The position numbers and the translations under genes were made by a program. From Sporosarcina luteola (GTDB lineage Bacteria; Bacillota; Bacilli; Bacillales_A; Planococcaceae): a DNA stretch of 64,000 bases. This document shows, piece by piece, positions 52,161 through 60,654 of this stretch. The stretch spans positions 1 through 64,000 of the forward strand of contig NZ_BJYL01000020.1 of the NCBI RefSeq assembly GCF_007991495.1. The letters run 5' to 3'. The notes under the pieces were generated by a model. It did not search any database. It was not told the DNA's origin and was given only the letters and a program-made list of their open reading frames with translations. The stretch's first letter is position 1, and each line of letters opens with the position of its first letter.

Positions 52161-52931
52161 TTGATATCTATTCATCGTAGGATGATTTTGTCGAGCATAT
52201 GTAATCGATATTTCGTGAAAAATGATGTCACAACTAACCAAAGTTACACCTTAACCGGTTTCGCCCATGCTCTTATAAATATTAAGGGTACGCAACCGCT
52301 TCAAACGATCTATATTGATTTACTTAAAAGTGAAGAAACACTATTTATTGAAATTGACAAGGAAAACAGAAGGCAAATTCGTAAAGCTGAGAAGCAACGA
52401 ATGCAGTACGTTGTGTTGGAACAACCGAACACATCAGAACTAAAGGAATTCCAAAGCTTTTATAACCAGCATGCAAAGCTGAAACAGACATATAGATGCA
52501 ATTCTTTTCATTTGCGGACGATGCAGAAGCTAGTCGAAAAGAACGGTTTAGTAGTAACGTATATTACAGACTCTGGACATAACAATATATATTGTTACCG
52601 CATATATGTAACCGACGGGGAAATGGCGATGACACTTTACTCAGCGTCGAATGTTCATCTTAAAACATTACCCGAAACGAGACGGCAATTGAGCGAGGCA
52701 AACCGTTATTTAATTTGGAAAAACATTTTAAGGTTTAAAAAGAAAGGGGTAAAAATATTAGATATGGGTGGATTGACAGACAAACCTTCTATTAAAAAGT
52801 TCAAAACAGGCTTCGGAGGAGACGTGGTCACTGTCTATTCGGGTTATACGGCAAATTCAATAATAGGGAAACTTACTTTACTAGCTAGGAATCGAATTCA
52901 TATGAAAAGCGGAAAAAAGCTTGCGAAATAA
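52161..52931 (+). CDS. FemAB/GNAT-like peptidyl- or acyltransferase
   Basis: A 256-residue protein of the FemAB-like GNAT fold. Seen are IDKENRRQIRKAEKQRMQYVV, the FemX-style basic helix, FQSFYNQHAKLK, and the C-terminal YLIWKNILRFKKKGVKILDMGGLTDKPSIKKFKTGFGG, the conserved DxGG...FKxxFGG end. FemAB enzymes move aminoacyl groups to cell-wall or polysaccharide precursors; in Gram-negative exosortase-linked loci a FemAB-like gene also sits by a deacetylase gene. TTG 52161 follows AGGAGAGG. It overlaps the deacetylase gene. Confidence 0.82.
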   Translation: MISIHRRMILSSICNRYFVKNDVTTNQSYTLTGFAHALINIKGTQPLQTIYIDLLKSEETLFIEIDKENRRQIRKAEKQRMQYVVLEQPNTSELKEFQSFYNQHAKLKQTYRCNSFHLRTMQKLVEKNGLVVTYITDSGHNNIYCYRIYVTDGEMAMTLYSASNVHLKTLPETRRQLSEANRYLIWKNILRFKKKGVKILDMGGLTDKPSIKKFKTGFGGDVVTVYSGYTANSIIGKLTLLARNRIHMKSGKKLAK

Positions 52932-53922
52932 AGGTGCTTTTATCGTCTCCTTGGATTTTGAATTGAATTGGGGCGTTCACGATGTATTTACAAAAAACCA
53001 GTATGGAGAAAATATTTTAGGGGTACGTAAAGCAATTCCTATGATGCTGGATCTTTTCCAGCAATATAATATACATGCAACGTGGGCAACCGTTGGCATG
53101 CTTTGCTTTGCAGATAAAAAAGAATTGTTGCTACATATACCTCATCTTCTTCCGACGTATGAAAACCAGGACTTCTCACCATATGGAAAAATGCATGAAG
53201 TTGGTGAAAATGAGGAAATGGATCCTTATCATTTCGGGGAATCGTTAGTCCGGCAAATTCTTAACGTACCTCATCAGGAAATCGGAACGCATACATTTTC
53301 ACATTTTTATTGTCTGGAAAAAGGACAGGATGCAGATCAATTTAAAGCAGATCTACAAGCTTCAATGAATGTACCGTTGTTGGAGAAACTGAATGTCCGT
53401 TCAGTTGTATTTCCAAGGAATCAAACGAATTCTCCTTATTTAAAGATTTGTAAAGAGTTGGGCATCCATTCCTATCGTGGGAATGAAGAAAATTGGGTGT
53501 ATGCGGCAAGTGGATATAAAGATAGAAGCAATTTTAAACGAATGATCCGGTTATTGGATTGCTATTTAAATATAACCGGTCATCATACATTTAAAATCGG
53601 AGAATATAATCCTGATACTCCAGTAAATTTGCAATCCAGCAGGTTTTTAAGGCCATACCATCCCAAACTTAAATTGTTGGAACAATTACGTCTAAACCGG
53701 ATTAAAAAAGGTGTGGAACATGCAGCACGGCATGGTGAAATCTATCATCTTTGGTGGCACCCTCACAATTTCGGTACGCATTTAGATGAAAACATTTCTT
53801 TTTTACGAAAAATATTGGAACATGTGTCAAAGATGCATGAAACTTATGGCATGCAAAGTATGAATATGGGTGAAGCAGCTACGATAGTGAATAAAAGCGA
53901 AACCAATCACGTTGGTGCTTGA
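52921..53922 (+). CDS. Polysaccharide deacetylase (CE4-like)
   Basis: A 333-residue NodB-fold enzyme, predicted cytoplasmic because it has no signal peptide. Motif 1 is IVSLDFELNWGVHD, motif 2 is EIGTHTFSHFYC with the two metal histidines, and a conserved HLWWHPHNFG lies near the end. It should remove N-acetyl groups from a sugar of the polymer or its precursor. TTG 52921 overlaps the preceding stop. It is the last gene of the locus and its final codons form half of the terminator stem. Confidence 0.9.
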   Translation: MRNKGAFIVSLDFELNWGVHDVFTKNQYGENILGVRKAIPMMLDLFQQYNIHATWATVGMLCFADKKELLLHIPHLLPTYENQDFSPYGKMHEVGENEEMDPYHFGESLVRQILNVPHQEIGTHTFSHFYCLEKGQDADQFKADLQASMNVPLLEKLNVRSVVFPRNQTNSPYLKICKELGIHSYRGNEENWVYAASGYKDRSNFKRMIRLLDCYLNITGHHTFKIGEYNPDTPVNLQSSRFLRPYHPKLKLLEQLRLNRIKKGVEHAARHGEIYHLWWHPHNFGTHLDENISFLRKILEHVSKMHETYGMQSMNMGEAATIVNKSETNHVGA

Positions 53923-53940
53923 TTGGTTTCGCTTTTTTAT
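53893..53940. terminator. Terminator of the polysaccharide locus, overlapping the deacetylase 3' end
   Basis: AAAAGCGAAACCAATCA (53893-53909) pairs perfectly with TGATTGGTTTCGCTTTT (53920-53936). The left arm and loop are coding. T-rich flanks also serve the convergent gene. Confidence 0.93.
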
Positions 53941-53973
53941 TTTTTGCCCTAAATCTGTCGATCGCTTCGAACA

Positions 53974-54615
53974 TCACAACGCAGGAAACGTAATCATCAG
54001 TTCCCCGTCACTATTCACAACCTCAATGATTTCATTATCAAATAGATAAGGCGTGTCATTGGCATCTTGCGGTTTGACCGCTTCGTACATATTTTTTACA
54101 GATAGGACCGGGAAGGTTACCGGCATGAATCTTCCTTTATGTAGGATTTTCATATTGCCCATTAAAAAGAGCTCTTTGCTGGATGCTGCGAAACTTAAAT
54201 GTCCGACTTCCTTATGTAAGCTTCCAGACACTAATTTAACGTGTTGCAACAGTGAAATAACGCATAAAATGAAGTCGTTTATTACAACGGGGGACAGTTT
54301 TTCGTAGCCTTGTTCGATGAATAAAGCGTTGAATCCATTGCGAATTTCTTTAAAGGAGAACAGGTTCTCGATCTTTTTCGTTTTTCCTTTACCAAGATTA
54401 TTTATAATTTGTTTGCACTCCTCGAAGAATGCCTTCACTTGTCCTGAATTGTTTTCCCGTTGAACAATAAAATCCACGAGTTCTTTCATTACATGATTGT
54501 CTTCTGCATCTTTTCTTACGAATAATAAAAAGCTTAAGACGTCTTTCTCATCAAAACGTCTTTCTGCAAACTTATTGTAATAAAAATCAAATAGTTGTCG
54601 TTCTTTTTTATCCAA
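53974..54615 (-). CDS. Conserved-type hypothetical protein
   Basis: A 213-residue soluble, mainly helical, charged protein without signal peptide or recognised domain. The N-terminal half is rich in Lys and Glu (LFDFYYNKFAERRFDEKDVLSFLLFVRKDAED), the C-terminal part more strand-like (GRFMPVTFPVLSVKNMYEAV). TTG 54615 stands seven bases after AAGGAG; GTG 54624 would sit directly on the ribosome site. Single gene, function unknown. Confidence 0.75.
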   Translation of the reverse strand: MDKKERQLFDFYYNKFAERRFDEKDVLSFLLFVRKDAEDNHVMKELVDFIVQRENNSGQVKAFFEECKQIINNLGKGKTKKIENLFSFKEIRNGFNALFIEQGYEKLSPVVINDFILCVISLLQHVKLVSGSLHKEVGHLSFAASSKELFLMGNMKILHKGRFMPVTFPVLSVKNMYEAVKPQDANDTPYLFDNEIIEVVNSDGELMITFPAL

Positions 54616-54708
54616 ATCATTCACTCCTTGAGCCCGTAAATATGTAAGTGTTGGCTATTTGACTAGTATACCATGCTGATGTTTGTGAGTGCATTAACTA
54701 TGAAAACA

Positions 54709-54741
54709 GTAAAATCCCGGATGCGCGCAGCATCCGGGATT
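54709..54741 (-). terminator. Terminator of the collagen-like gene
   Basis: AATCCCGGATGC (54713-54724) pairs perfectly with GCATCCGGGATT (54730-54741); on the minus strand TTTT follows. Confidence 0.8.
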
Positions 54742-54745
54742 ACAA

Positions 54746-55450
54746 TTAGAAACAAGTAAACTGGTCAATCCGATTTAAGTCAATACCGAAGTATTCCCAT
54801 CTTCTGCGACTGGATCTCCATCGAAAGCCTGCCACGGAAGTGCGGCCTACGAATGTTGGGAAAAACCAGAAACCGTTTCGTCTGGATGTCCATACATATG
54901 TGTAACGAAATAGGCATCCTCTAATCCCACCTGGATCCACTCTTAACATTTGCTGATTTGGATAAGCTGGTATTTGGTTAGGTGGCGGTGCTGTTGGTGC
55001 CTGGTTGCCTTGGCCGCTTTGTCCGCCCGGGAAACCTGGCATCCCGGGACTTGGTGGGAATCCGGGAGTTCCGTGGCCAGGAGGAAATCCTTGCCCTGGA
55101 GGGAACCCTCCACCGCCTGGGAATCCTCCACTACCTGGGAACCCTGGTCCGCCATGCCCCGGTGGAAATCCGTGGCCTCCCTGACTCGGCGGAAATCCGG
55201 GGAACCCAGGAAAAATGTTGGACTGTCCGAAAGGCGTTCCATATGTTCCTCCGCCCCAATCTTGCATTCCATACCCTGGAGACCCCATTCCAGGCATAAA
55301 ACTGTCCGTTCCATAGGATGGCATCCCCGCGCCCGGCATCCATCCATCCATTCCACTTCCGTTCATCATCCTTGCCTCCTCTGTATAGCCTTCAGGTAAT
55401 TTTGGGTACCATTGTTCTTCATCATGATCGCTTGAGTACATACTAGACAT
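54746..55450 (-). CDS. Gly/Pro-rich collagen-like protein with a conserved C-terminal domain
   Basis: A 234-residue protein in three parts: a Met/Gly/Tyr-rich start (residues 1-80), a low-complexity Gly/Pro/Phe region with PGFPG and GFPPG repeats (about 80-165), and a compact C-terminal domain rich in Trp, Phe and Arg (RVDPGGIRGCLFRYTYVW ... FWFFPTFVGRTSVAGFRW ... WEYFGIDL). ATG 55450 follows AAGGAGAG. No signal peptide is seen. Gly/Pro-rich proteins with such tails occur in Bacillales and may belong to spore or surface layers; that is inference. Confidence 0.8.
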   Translation of the reverse strand: MSSMYSSDHDEEQWYPKLPEGYTEEARMMNGSGMDGWMPGAGMPSYGTDSFMPGMGSPGYGMQDWGGGTYGTPFGQSNIFPGFPGFPPSQGGHGFPPGHGGPGFPGSGGFPGGGGFPPGQGFPPGHGTPGFPPSPGMPGFPGGQSGQGNQAPTAPPPNQIPAYPNQQMLRVDPGGIRGCLFRYTYVWTSRRNGFWFFPTFVGRTSVAGFRWRSSRRRWEYFGIDLNRIDQFTCF

Positions 55451-55521
55451 TGATTCTCTCCTTTCAAGCACTTCCTTTTATCCTATGTCACAATGAAAGA
55501 AATGGGTTGGACTCTTGGGTA

Positions 55522-55550
55522 TGAAAACTTTTTTCGCATTCGCGGGTCTA
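55522..55550 (+). promoter_or_regulatory. ECF-type promoter of the sigma/DUF4179 operon
   Basis: TGAAAAC (55522-55528) and GGTCTA (55545-55550) are 16 bases apart, close to the Bacillus ECF pattern TGAAAC-N16-CGTCTA. This suggests autoregulation by the sigma factor encoded next. Confidence 0.6.
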
Positions 55551-55580
55551 ATGTATAGTGGGGACAACGGAGGTGGGGAA

Positions 55581-56141
55581 TTGACGGAGCGTGAGGTTGC
55601 ACAACAAGCGATAAATGGGGAAGATGAAGCGTTTTTACAATTGATTTCCCTTCACAAAGAAGCGCTATATAGAACGGCGCTCGCCTATTTGAAAAATGAG
55701 GATGAGGCACTTGAAGCCGTACAAGAAGTGACCTTCCGCGCTTACGAGAAAATAAAAACATTAAGAATGCCGGAATATGCAAAGACATGGCTTGTTCGGA
55801 TCATGATGAATCATTGCCATGATCTTCTTCAAAAAAAGAAACGATACGTACGGGATGAAACCTTGAACGACTTAGGAGGAGTCAGTGATGATTTCACGTA
55901 TCTGGAAGTGGAAGAGGCACTCAGTCATTTATCCGAAAAAGATCGGCAATTAGTGCATTTGAAGTATTTGCATGATATTAAAATCAAGGACATTGCCGAT
56001 ATGACCTCGACTCCTGAAGGGACTGTGAAAACAAGATTATATAAAGCAGTCAAATCGTTACGCGCATTTTTCGAGGGGAAGGAGGAGAAGCGACTTGACG
56101 GAAGAGGAACGAAAGTTGAAGAAGTGGAAAGAGGAAATTGA
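55581..56141 (+). CDS. ECF-type RNA polymerase sigma factor
   Basis: A 186-residue group IV sigma factor of the SigV/SigW-like branch. Region 2 is AFLQLISLHKEALYRTALAYLKNEDEALEAVQEVTFRAYEKIKTL, region 4 is LSHLSEKDRQLVHLKYLHDIKIKDIADMTSTPEGTVKTRLYKAVKSLR. TTG 55581 lies behind GGAGGTGG; an upstream ATG at 55515 would run through the promoter. Its 3' end overlaps the anti-sigma gene by 47 bases. Confidence 0.93.
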   Translation: MTEREVAQQAINGEDEAFLQLISLHKEALYRTALAYLKNEDEALEAVQEVTFRAYEKIKTLRMPEYAKTWLVRIMMNHCHDLLQKKKRYVRDETLNDLGGVSDDFTYLEVEEALSHLSEKDRQLVHLKYLHDIKIKDIADMTSTPEGTVKTRLYKAVKSLRAFFEGKEEKRLDGRGTKVEEVERGN

Positions 56142-57420
56142 GAAGAGGGAAGTGCCGGATGATCGGTTGGAAAACGCAATTCAGATGGGCTATGAAAGAG
56201 CGAAGGCAAAACAGATGAAAACGAAGCGTCTTTTTATTAGGCGAAGCGCTTGGTCTATGGCAATCGCGGCCATTCTAATGCTTGCGTTCATCACATCGAT
56301 CCGCGTATCCTTAGCATTTGCGAGTGCAGTGGCATCCATTCCTGGAATGTCCGGGATTGTCGATTTGATCCAGGATAATAAAGGGCTTCAGCTCGCTATA
56401 GAGAATGATCATTATCAGAAAGTTGGAGTGACAGGGGAAGCAGACGGCATGAAAGTGACGCTTGAAGGAATTATTACTGACGAAGCTAGCTTAGTCGCTT
56501 TTAATACAATTGAGTTCTCTTCAAAACGGACAAACGCATTTTTGTCGGGATATCGTTTGCTTGATAAGGAAGGCGAGGAAATTTCCGAAGCAGGGGGATT
56601 TAATACGAATTGGAACCTTGAGGATGACTTGAAGGCGACGAACTCAGTTGAAATCGAATTCAAAGGACCAATACCTACAGAAGAAATGATATTAGAAGTT
56701 GAGATATCTGAAGAAGTTGATGAAGATAAAATAGGCACGATTTCACTGCCTTTTACTATCAATCTGCAGCCGGTGAAGCAAGAGAAATACGTGCTTAATC
56801 AAACTGTTGTAGTTGAAGGGCAGTCCATCACGATAAAATCCATAACGATTGGCCCTATTAAAACAGCTGTTGAAGTCGAGTTTGCCGAAGATAACACGAT
56901 GCAGATTTTCGGCTTTGAAGATTTGCGAATTGCTGATGGCAAGGGAGACGTATGGAGTTCCATTAAAAATGGTGTTTATGCTTCCGGCACTGATGATCCG
57001 AATGTAACGATTTATTATTTGCAAAGTAACTTTTTTAAGGAAACCGAGAAGTTATCTTTGAAATTCAATAAGTTGATGGCTTTGGATAAAGAAGAGGCTG
57101 AATTGATTGTCGACACCGAAAAGGAAGAGATTATAAAACAGCCGAAGGACGGCAAGTTCAGTAATTTGAAAATGCATGGTCCTTACATGGAAATCGAATT
57201 GAAGGGCCGAGAGGAATATCATCACAATCCGTTTTCAACCTTTTACGATGCTGATGGCAAAGAACTTCATAGTATGTCGGGGTCATTTTCCAAAAATGGT
57301 AATGAAGTAGCAATAATCGGTCTTGATTTGCCGAATGAAAAATATAAAAACCCGCTGCGCTTCCCGTTGCATGCCTATCCGTCATACATTAAAGGCAATG
57401 TTGAAATTAATATTAAATAA
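56095..57420 (+). CDS. DUF4179 anti-sigma factor, membrane-bound
   Basis: A 441-residue protein. The N-terminal cytoplasmic part (1-50) is charged and should bind the sigma factor; one membrane helix follows at about 51-77 and the rest is outside the cell. The segment SVASIPGMSGIVDLI-like sequence (ASIPGMSGIVDLIQDNKG) after the helix and the DGMKVTLEGIITDEASLVAF region define DUF4179. TTG 56095 follows AAGGAGGAG. The pair senses an envelope signal that cannot be named from sequence. Confidence 0.9.
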   Translation: MTEEERKLKKWKEEIEKREVPDDRLENAIQMGYERAKAKQMKTKRLFIRRSAWSMAIAAILMLAFITSIRVSLAFASAVASIPGMSGIVDLIQDNKGLQLAIENDHYQKVGVTGEADGMKVTLEGIITDEASLVAFNTIEFSSKRTNAFLSGYRLLDKEGEEISEAGGFNTNWNLEDDLKATNSVEIEFKGPIPTEEMILEVEISEEVDEDKIGTISLPFTINLQPVKQEKYVLNQTVVVEGQSITIKSITIGPIKTAVEVEFAEDNTMQIFGFEDLRIADGKGDVWSSIKNGVYASGTDDPNVTIYYLQSNFFKETEKLSLKFNKLMALDKEEAELIVDTEKEEIIKQPKDGKFSNLKMHGPYMEIELKGREEYHHNPFSTFYDADGKELHSMSGSFSKNGNEVAIIGLDLPNEKYKNPLRFPLHAYPSYIKGNVEINIK

Positions 57421-57425
57421 GATTG

Positions 57426-57463
57426 AATCCATGGATGAAATATATTATCCATGGATTTTTTTG
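57426..57463 (+). terminator. Terminator of the sigma/DUF4179 operon
   Basis: AATCCATGGAT (57426-57436) pairs with ATCCATGGATT (57447-57457), then T. Confidence 0.88.
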
Positions 57464-57591
57464 CTTCATTACACTAAATCAACACTATGCTACCATAGAA
57501 CAAATTTTCGTAAAAATCACCAAAAGCTTTCCGGATTCGTGTACGATTAAAAAAAAGCATGTAATTTCATTTAAGCGGAAGGATGGTTGGC

Positions 57592-59070
57592 ATGATTGAA
57601 TTGACTGGATCTTCTCTTACACTCAAGCAGATGGAAGAGATTTTATATAAGGGAGAGCAAGTTGTACTGAACGCGGATGCACTGGAACGCGTTAAGAAGA
57701 GTAGGGCGGCGGTCGACCGGGTTGTTCATAACGACAAAACCGTTTATGGCATCAATACCGGATTCGGTAAATTCAGCGATGTGAAAATCGATGAGAAAGA
57801 TACGAAGGCTCTGCAGTTACATTTAATCCGATCTCATGCATGTGGAGTGGGGGATTGTTTTCCTGAAATAGTTTCCCGGGCAATGGTTGTGTTGCGTTTG
57901 AATGCATTGATGAAAGGTTTTTCAGGTATCCGGGTTGAAGTGTTGGAACGTTTTGCATTTATGGTGAATAATAGCATTCACCCAGTCATCCCTCAACAAG
58001 GGTCGCTTGGAGCTTCGGGTGATCTGGCGCCGCTTTCTCATTTGGCGTTAGTCCTTTTAGGTGAAGGGTTCGTTTGGCGAGATGGTGGACAAATTCCGGC
58101 CGAGCAAGTTTGGCAGGATCTTGATATGGAGCCGATTGTCCTTGAAGCGAAAGAAGGGCTTGCATTAATTAACGGAACGCAAGCGATGACTGCGCAAGGC
58201 GTTGTGAATTATTTGGAGTCGGAAAAACTGGCGTATGACAGTGAATGGATTGCTGCAATGACAATGGAAGCTTTGCACGGAATTACAGATGCTTTCCATC
58301 CGGCTATCCATGAGGCTCGTGGTTATCAAGAACAGGTAGATGTCGCCGCACGGATCTTGAACTGGTTGGAAGGAAGTCAATTGACAACAGTACAAGGCGA
58401 AAAACGTGTTCAAGATGCTTATTCTATTCGTTGCATTCCTCAAGTGAACGGGGCAAGCTGGCAAGTATTGTCTTATGTAAAAGAGAAGTTGGAGATTGAA
58501 ATGAACGCTGCTACGGACAATCCGCTTATTTTTGAAGATGGAGAAGTCGTCGTATCCGGAGGGAATTTCCACGGTCAACCAATTGCATTTGCGATGGATT
58601 TTTTGAAAATCGGCATGGCGGAACTAGCGAATATTTCAGAGCGTCGCATCGAGCGTCTTGTCAATCCGCAATTGAACGAAGGATTGCCACCGTTCCTTAG
58701 CCCCCAACCTGGCTTGCAATCGGGCGCGATGATTTTGCAGTACTCTGCAGCAAGTCTTGTATCCGAAAATAAAACATTGGCGCATCCTGCCTCTGTTGAT
58801 TCGATTCCGTCTTCCGGCAATCAGGAAGATCACGTATCAATGGGAACAATCGGCTCAAGACATGCCGGACAAATCATTAAGAATGCACGAAATGTCCTTG
58901 CCATCGAAGCATTATGCGCCATTACCGGTTGCGTGTTCCGAGGCATTGAAAAAATGTCGCCGAAAACACGGAAAGAGTTGGAAGGACTTCTGGAAGTCGT
59001 CGAACCGATAAACGAAGACCGGATTTTTGGACCGGATATTGAAAAGATTGCTGAATACTTGAAAGCTTGA
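57592..59070 (+). CDS. hutH: Histidine ammonia-lyase
   Basis: A 492-residue HutH converting histidine to urocanate and ammonia. The MIO prosthetic group forms from Ala141-Ser142-Gly143 in [14 protein letters not shown]. Other family marks are [33 protein letters not shown] and [15 protein letters not shown] 57592 is used, behind AAGGA. It is alone: no hutU, hutI or hutG follows and no histidine operator was seen, so the rest of the pathway must be elsewhere. Confidence 0.96.
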   Translation: MIELTGSSLTLKQMEEILYKGEQVVLNADALERVKKSRAAVDRVVHNDKTVYGINTGFGKFSDVKIDEKDTKALQLHLIRSHACGVGDCFPEIVSRAMVVLRLNALMKGFSGIRVEVLERFAFMVNNSIHPVIPQQGSLGASGDLAPLSHLALVLLGEGFVWRDGGQIPAEQVWQDLDMEPIVLEAKEGLALINGTQAMTAQGVVNYLESEKLAYDSEWIAAMTMEALHGITDAFHPAIHEARGYQEQVDVAARILNWLEGSQLTTVQGEKRVQDAYSIRCIPQVNGASWQVLSYVKEKLEIEMNAATDNPLIFEDGEVVVSGGNFHGQPIAFAMDFLKIGMAELANISERRIERLVNPQLNEGLPPFLSPQPGLQSGAMILQYSAASLVSENKTLAHPASVDSIPSSGNQEDHVSMGTIGSRHAGQIIKNARNVLAIEALCAITGCVFRGIEKMSPKTRKELEGLLEVVEPINEDRIFGPDIEKIAEYLKA

Positions 59071-59073
59071 TTG

Positions 59074-59122
59074 AAAAAAGCATCGTGTCCCCTGCAATAA
59101 AGGGCTGACTCGATGCCTTTTC
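59074..59122 (+). terminator. Terminator of hutH
   Basis: AAAAGCATCG pairs with CGATGCCTTTT around an inner CCC/GGG pairing. Confidence 0.7.
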
Positions 59123-59150
59123 TGTATTGTCGATTAAATTTGAAGTGGTG

Positions 59151-59290
59151 AGTTCTCTTTAACTCATGAAGAGTTCTCATTAAAGCGTGAAGAGTTCACG
59201 TTCCCTAGCTGGGAGTTCTCATTAAAGCATGAAGAGTTCTCGTTGCCTTGCAAAGAGTTCTCATTCTCCAGCTGAGAGTTCTCATTGACA
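59151..59290. repeat. Repeat array 3: seven units at exactly 21 bp
   Basis: The core AGTTCTC (one copy AGTTCAC) begins at 59151, 59172, 59193, 59214, 59235, 59256 and 59277. Copies 2 and 4 read AGTTCTCATTAAAGC and TGAAG follows; copies 3 and 5 read GTT after the core. An eighth, decayed position carries CGTTCCCATT. Core, period and ATT/GTT alternation match array 2. It lies between convergent genes, so here it cannot be a promoter element of either neighbour. Confidence 0.93.
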
Positions 59291-59320
59291 CCACCACGTT
59301 CCCATTCCTACCCGCGCTAC

Positions 59321-60553
59321 TCACTGAACAACCGTCCTCCCATCGTTCTCCGATTGAAGAACACGGTCCAATGCGACGATATGGGCATAAGGATTCTTTT
59401 TCCCAGTGAGGGAGTCGGCAAGCATCGTTGCGCCAATCATGCTATAGACGGTACCGTTTCCGCCGTAGCCAAGTAAGTAGTAATGCCCTCGCTTCTTCGG
59501 ATGCTCGCCGATAAACGGAAGATTGTCTAGCGATTCCCCGAACGTAGCGCAATAGGAATAGTCAATTGAGATATTTAAGTCCGGGAATAGATTTTTCAAT
59601 TTCTCCTTCAATTCCATACCGCGTTCCATAATCCGCTCTGCATTAGGTGGCATATACCCTGTATTTTCATCAAGTCCTCCGACGATTATTCTTCCGTCCT
59701 CAGTCGTCCGCATATAAAGATAAGGTCGCTTCGTCTCCCAAATAAGTGCGTTGCCATACCAAGGAGGGGAGTCCAATGGATTTGTCACAATCACATAACT
59801 CCGATTAATGTCCGCGCCGATGCGCTTTCCAACTGGAAGCGTTTCATAGCCTGTAGTAAATATTACGTTATTTGCATGAAAGTCACCTTCGGATGTCTTG
59901 ATTTGCAGCCTTTCATTATGCTCTTGGACATCCAATACTTCAGTGAATTCAAAAATATGAGCCCCCAACTTTTGAATTTCCTCAAAAATACCATTCACAA
60001 AGATGTAAGGATTGACCTCTGCATCCCCATGAGTAACGATTGCACCTGCTCGATCGATGCCGGTTTTAGAGAACAGCATTTTTCTATCCCAGTATTCGCA
60101 AGGAAATCCGAATTTCCTCAACGTTTTATATTCTTTAAGAAGTCTATCTTCATCCGCAGAATCACTTGCATAGTAAATACTAGATCGCCTTATGAAATCT
60201 GCATTAACCGGCAACCGTTCTGCAACCTCACGCAAATCTTCCATCGCTTCCAAGCATAAACGGTAGAAATCGACAGCGTTCTTTTCACCAATCTGTTCAA
60301 TCAGCTCGTGAAGCATGATATCATTAGAGTACTGGAGAAGGCCTGTATTTGCGGATGTGCTGCCTGTTGCAACTTGCCTTTTATCCAATACGGCTATTTT
60401 TAACCCTTTATTCATTAACGCCCATGCAGTGAGGGCGCCTGACATACCCCCGCCCACAATGACGGCATCATAGTTTTCCAATCTTTTATATGACTTAATA
60501 GGCGCTGTAAAATAGGTGGATGGCCAGTACAATGAACCACTATGAATATGCAT
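59321..60553 (-). CDS. FAD-dependent oxidoreductase (DAO/glycine oxidase family)
   Basis: A 410-residue flavoenzyme. The FAD motif is YDAVIVGGGMSGALTAWALMNKGLKIAVLDKR (residues 28-59), then the glutamate/Gly segment GSTSANTGLLQYSND typical of the DadA/GlpA-like DAO fold, and near the C-terminus YSYCATFGESLDNLPFIGEHPKKRGHYYLLGYGGNGTVYSMIGA. It should oxidise an amino acid or similar amine; the substrate is unknown. ATG 60553 follows AAAGGGGG. Its 3' end abuts repeat array 3. Confidence 0.9.
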   Translation of the reverse strand: MHIHSGSLYWPSTYFTAPIKSYKRLENYDAVIVGGGMSGALTAWALMNKGLKIAVLDKRQVATGSTSANTGLLQYSNDIMLHELIEQIGEKNAVDFYRLCLEAMEDLREVAERLPVNADFIRRSSIYYASDSADEDRLLKEYKTLRKFGFPCEYWDRKMLFSKTGIDRAGAIVTHGDAEVNPYIFVNGIFEEIQKLGAHIFEFTEVLDVQEHNERLQIKTSEGDFHANNVIFTTGYETLPVGKRIGADINRSYVIVTNPLDSPPWYGNALIWETKRPYLYMRTTEDGRIIVGGLDENTGYMPPNAERIMERGMELKEKLKNLFPDLNISIDYSYCATFGESLDNLPFIGEHPKKRGHYYLLGYGGNGTVYSMIGATMLADSLTGKKNPYAHIVALDRVLQSENDGRTVVQ

Positions 60554-60654
60554 AAAACAATGCCCCCTTTTTATTCAATTACCCGATATCCATATAACAA
60601 TAACTTTCAGACAAACTAGGTAATAGAAAAATAGGTGGATAGGAGGATGTAAAA

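Noticed and set aside
54950-55399. Plus-strand open frames opposite the collagen-like gene
   Set aside because: They arise from the GC-rich Gly/Pro codons of the real gene and have no start signals.
57158-57385. Minus-strand reading inside the DUF4179 gene
   Set aside because: Shadow frame; the plus-strand gene is clearly coding with operon context.
7411-59290. CRISPR array interpretation of the periodic repeats
   Set aside because: Units are contiguous and related over their whole length, with no unique spacers of 30-40 bases and no cas genes nearby.
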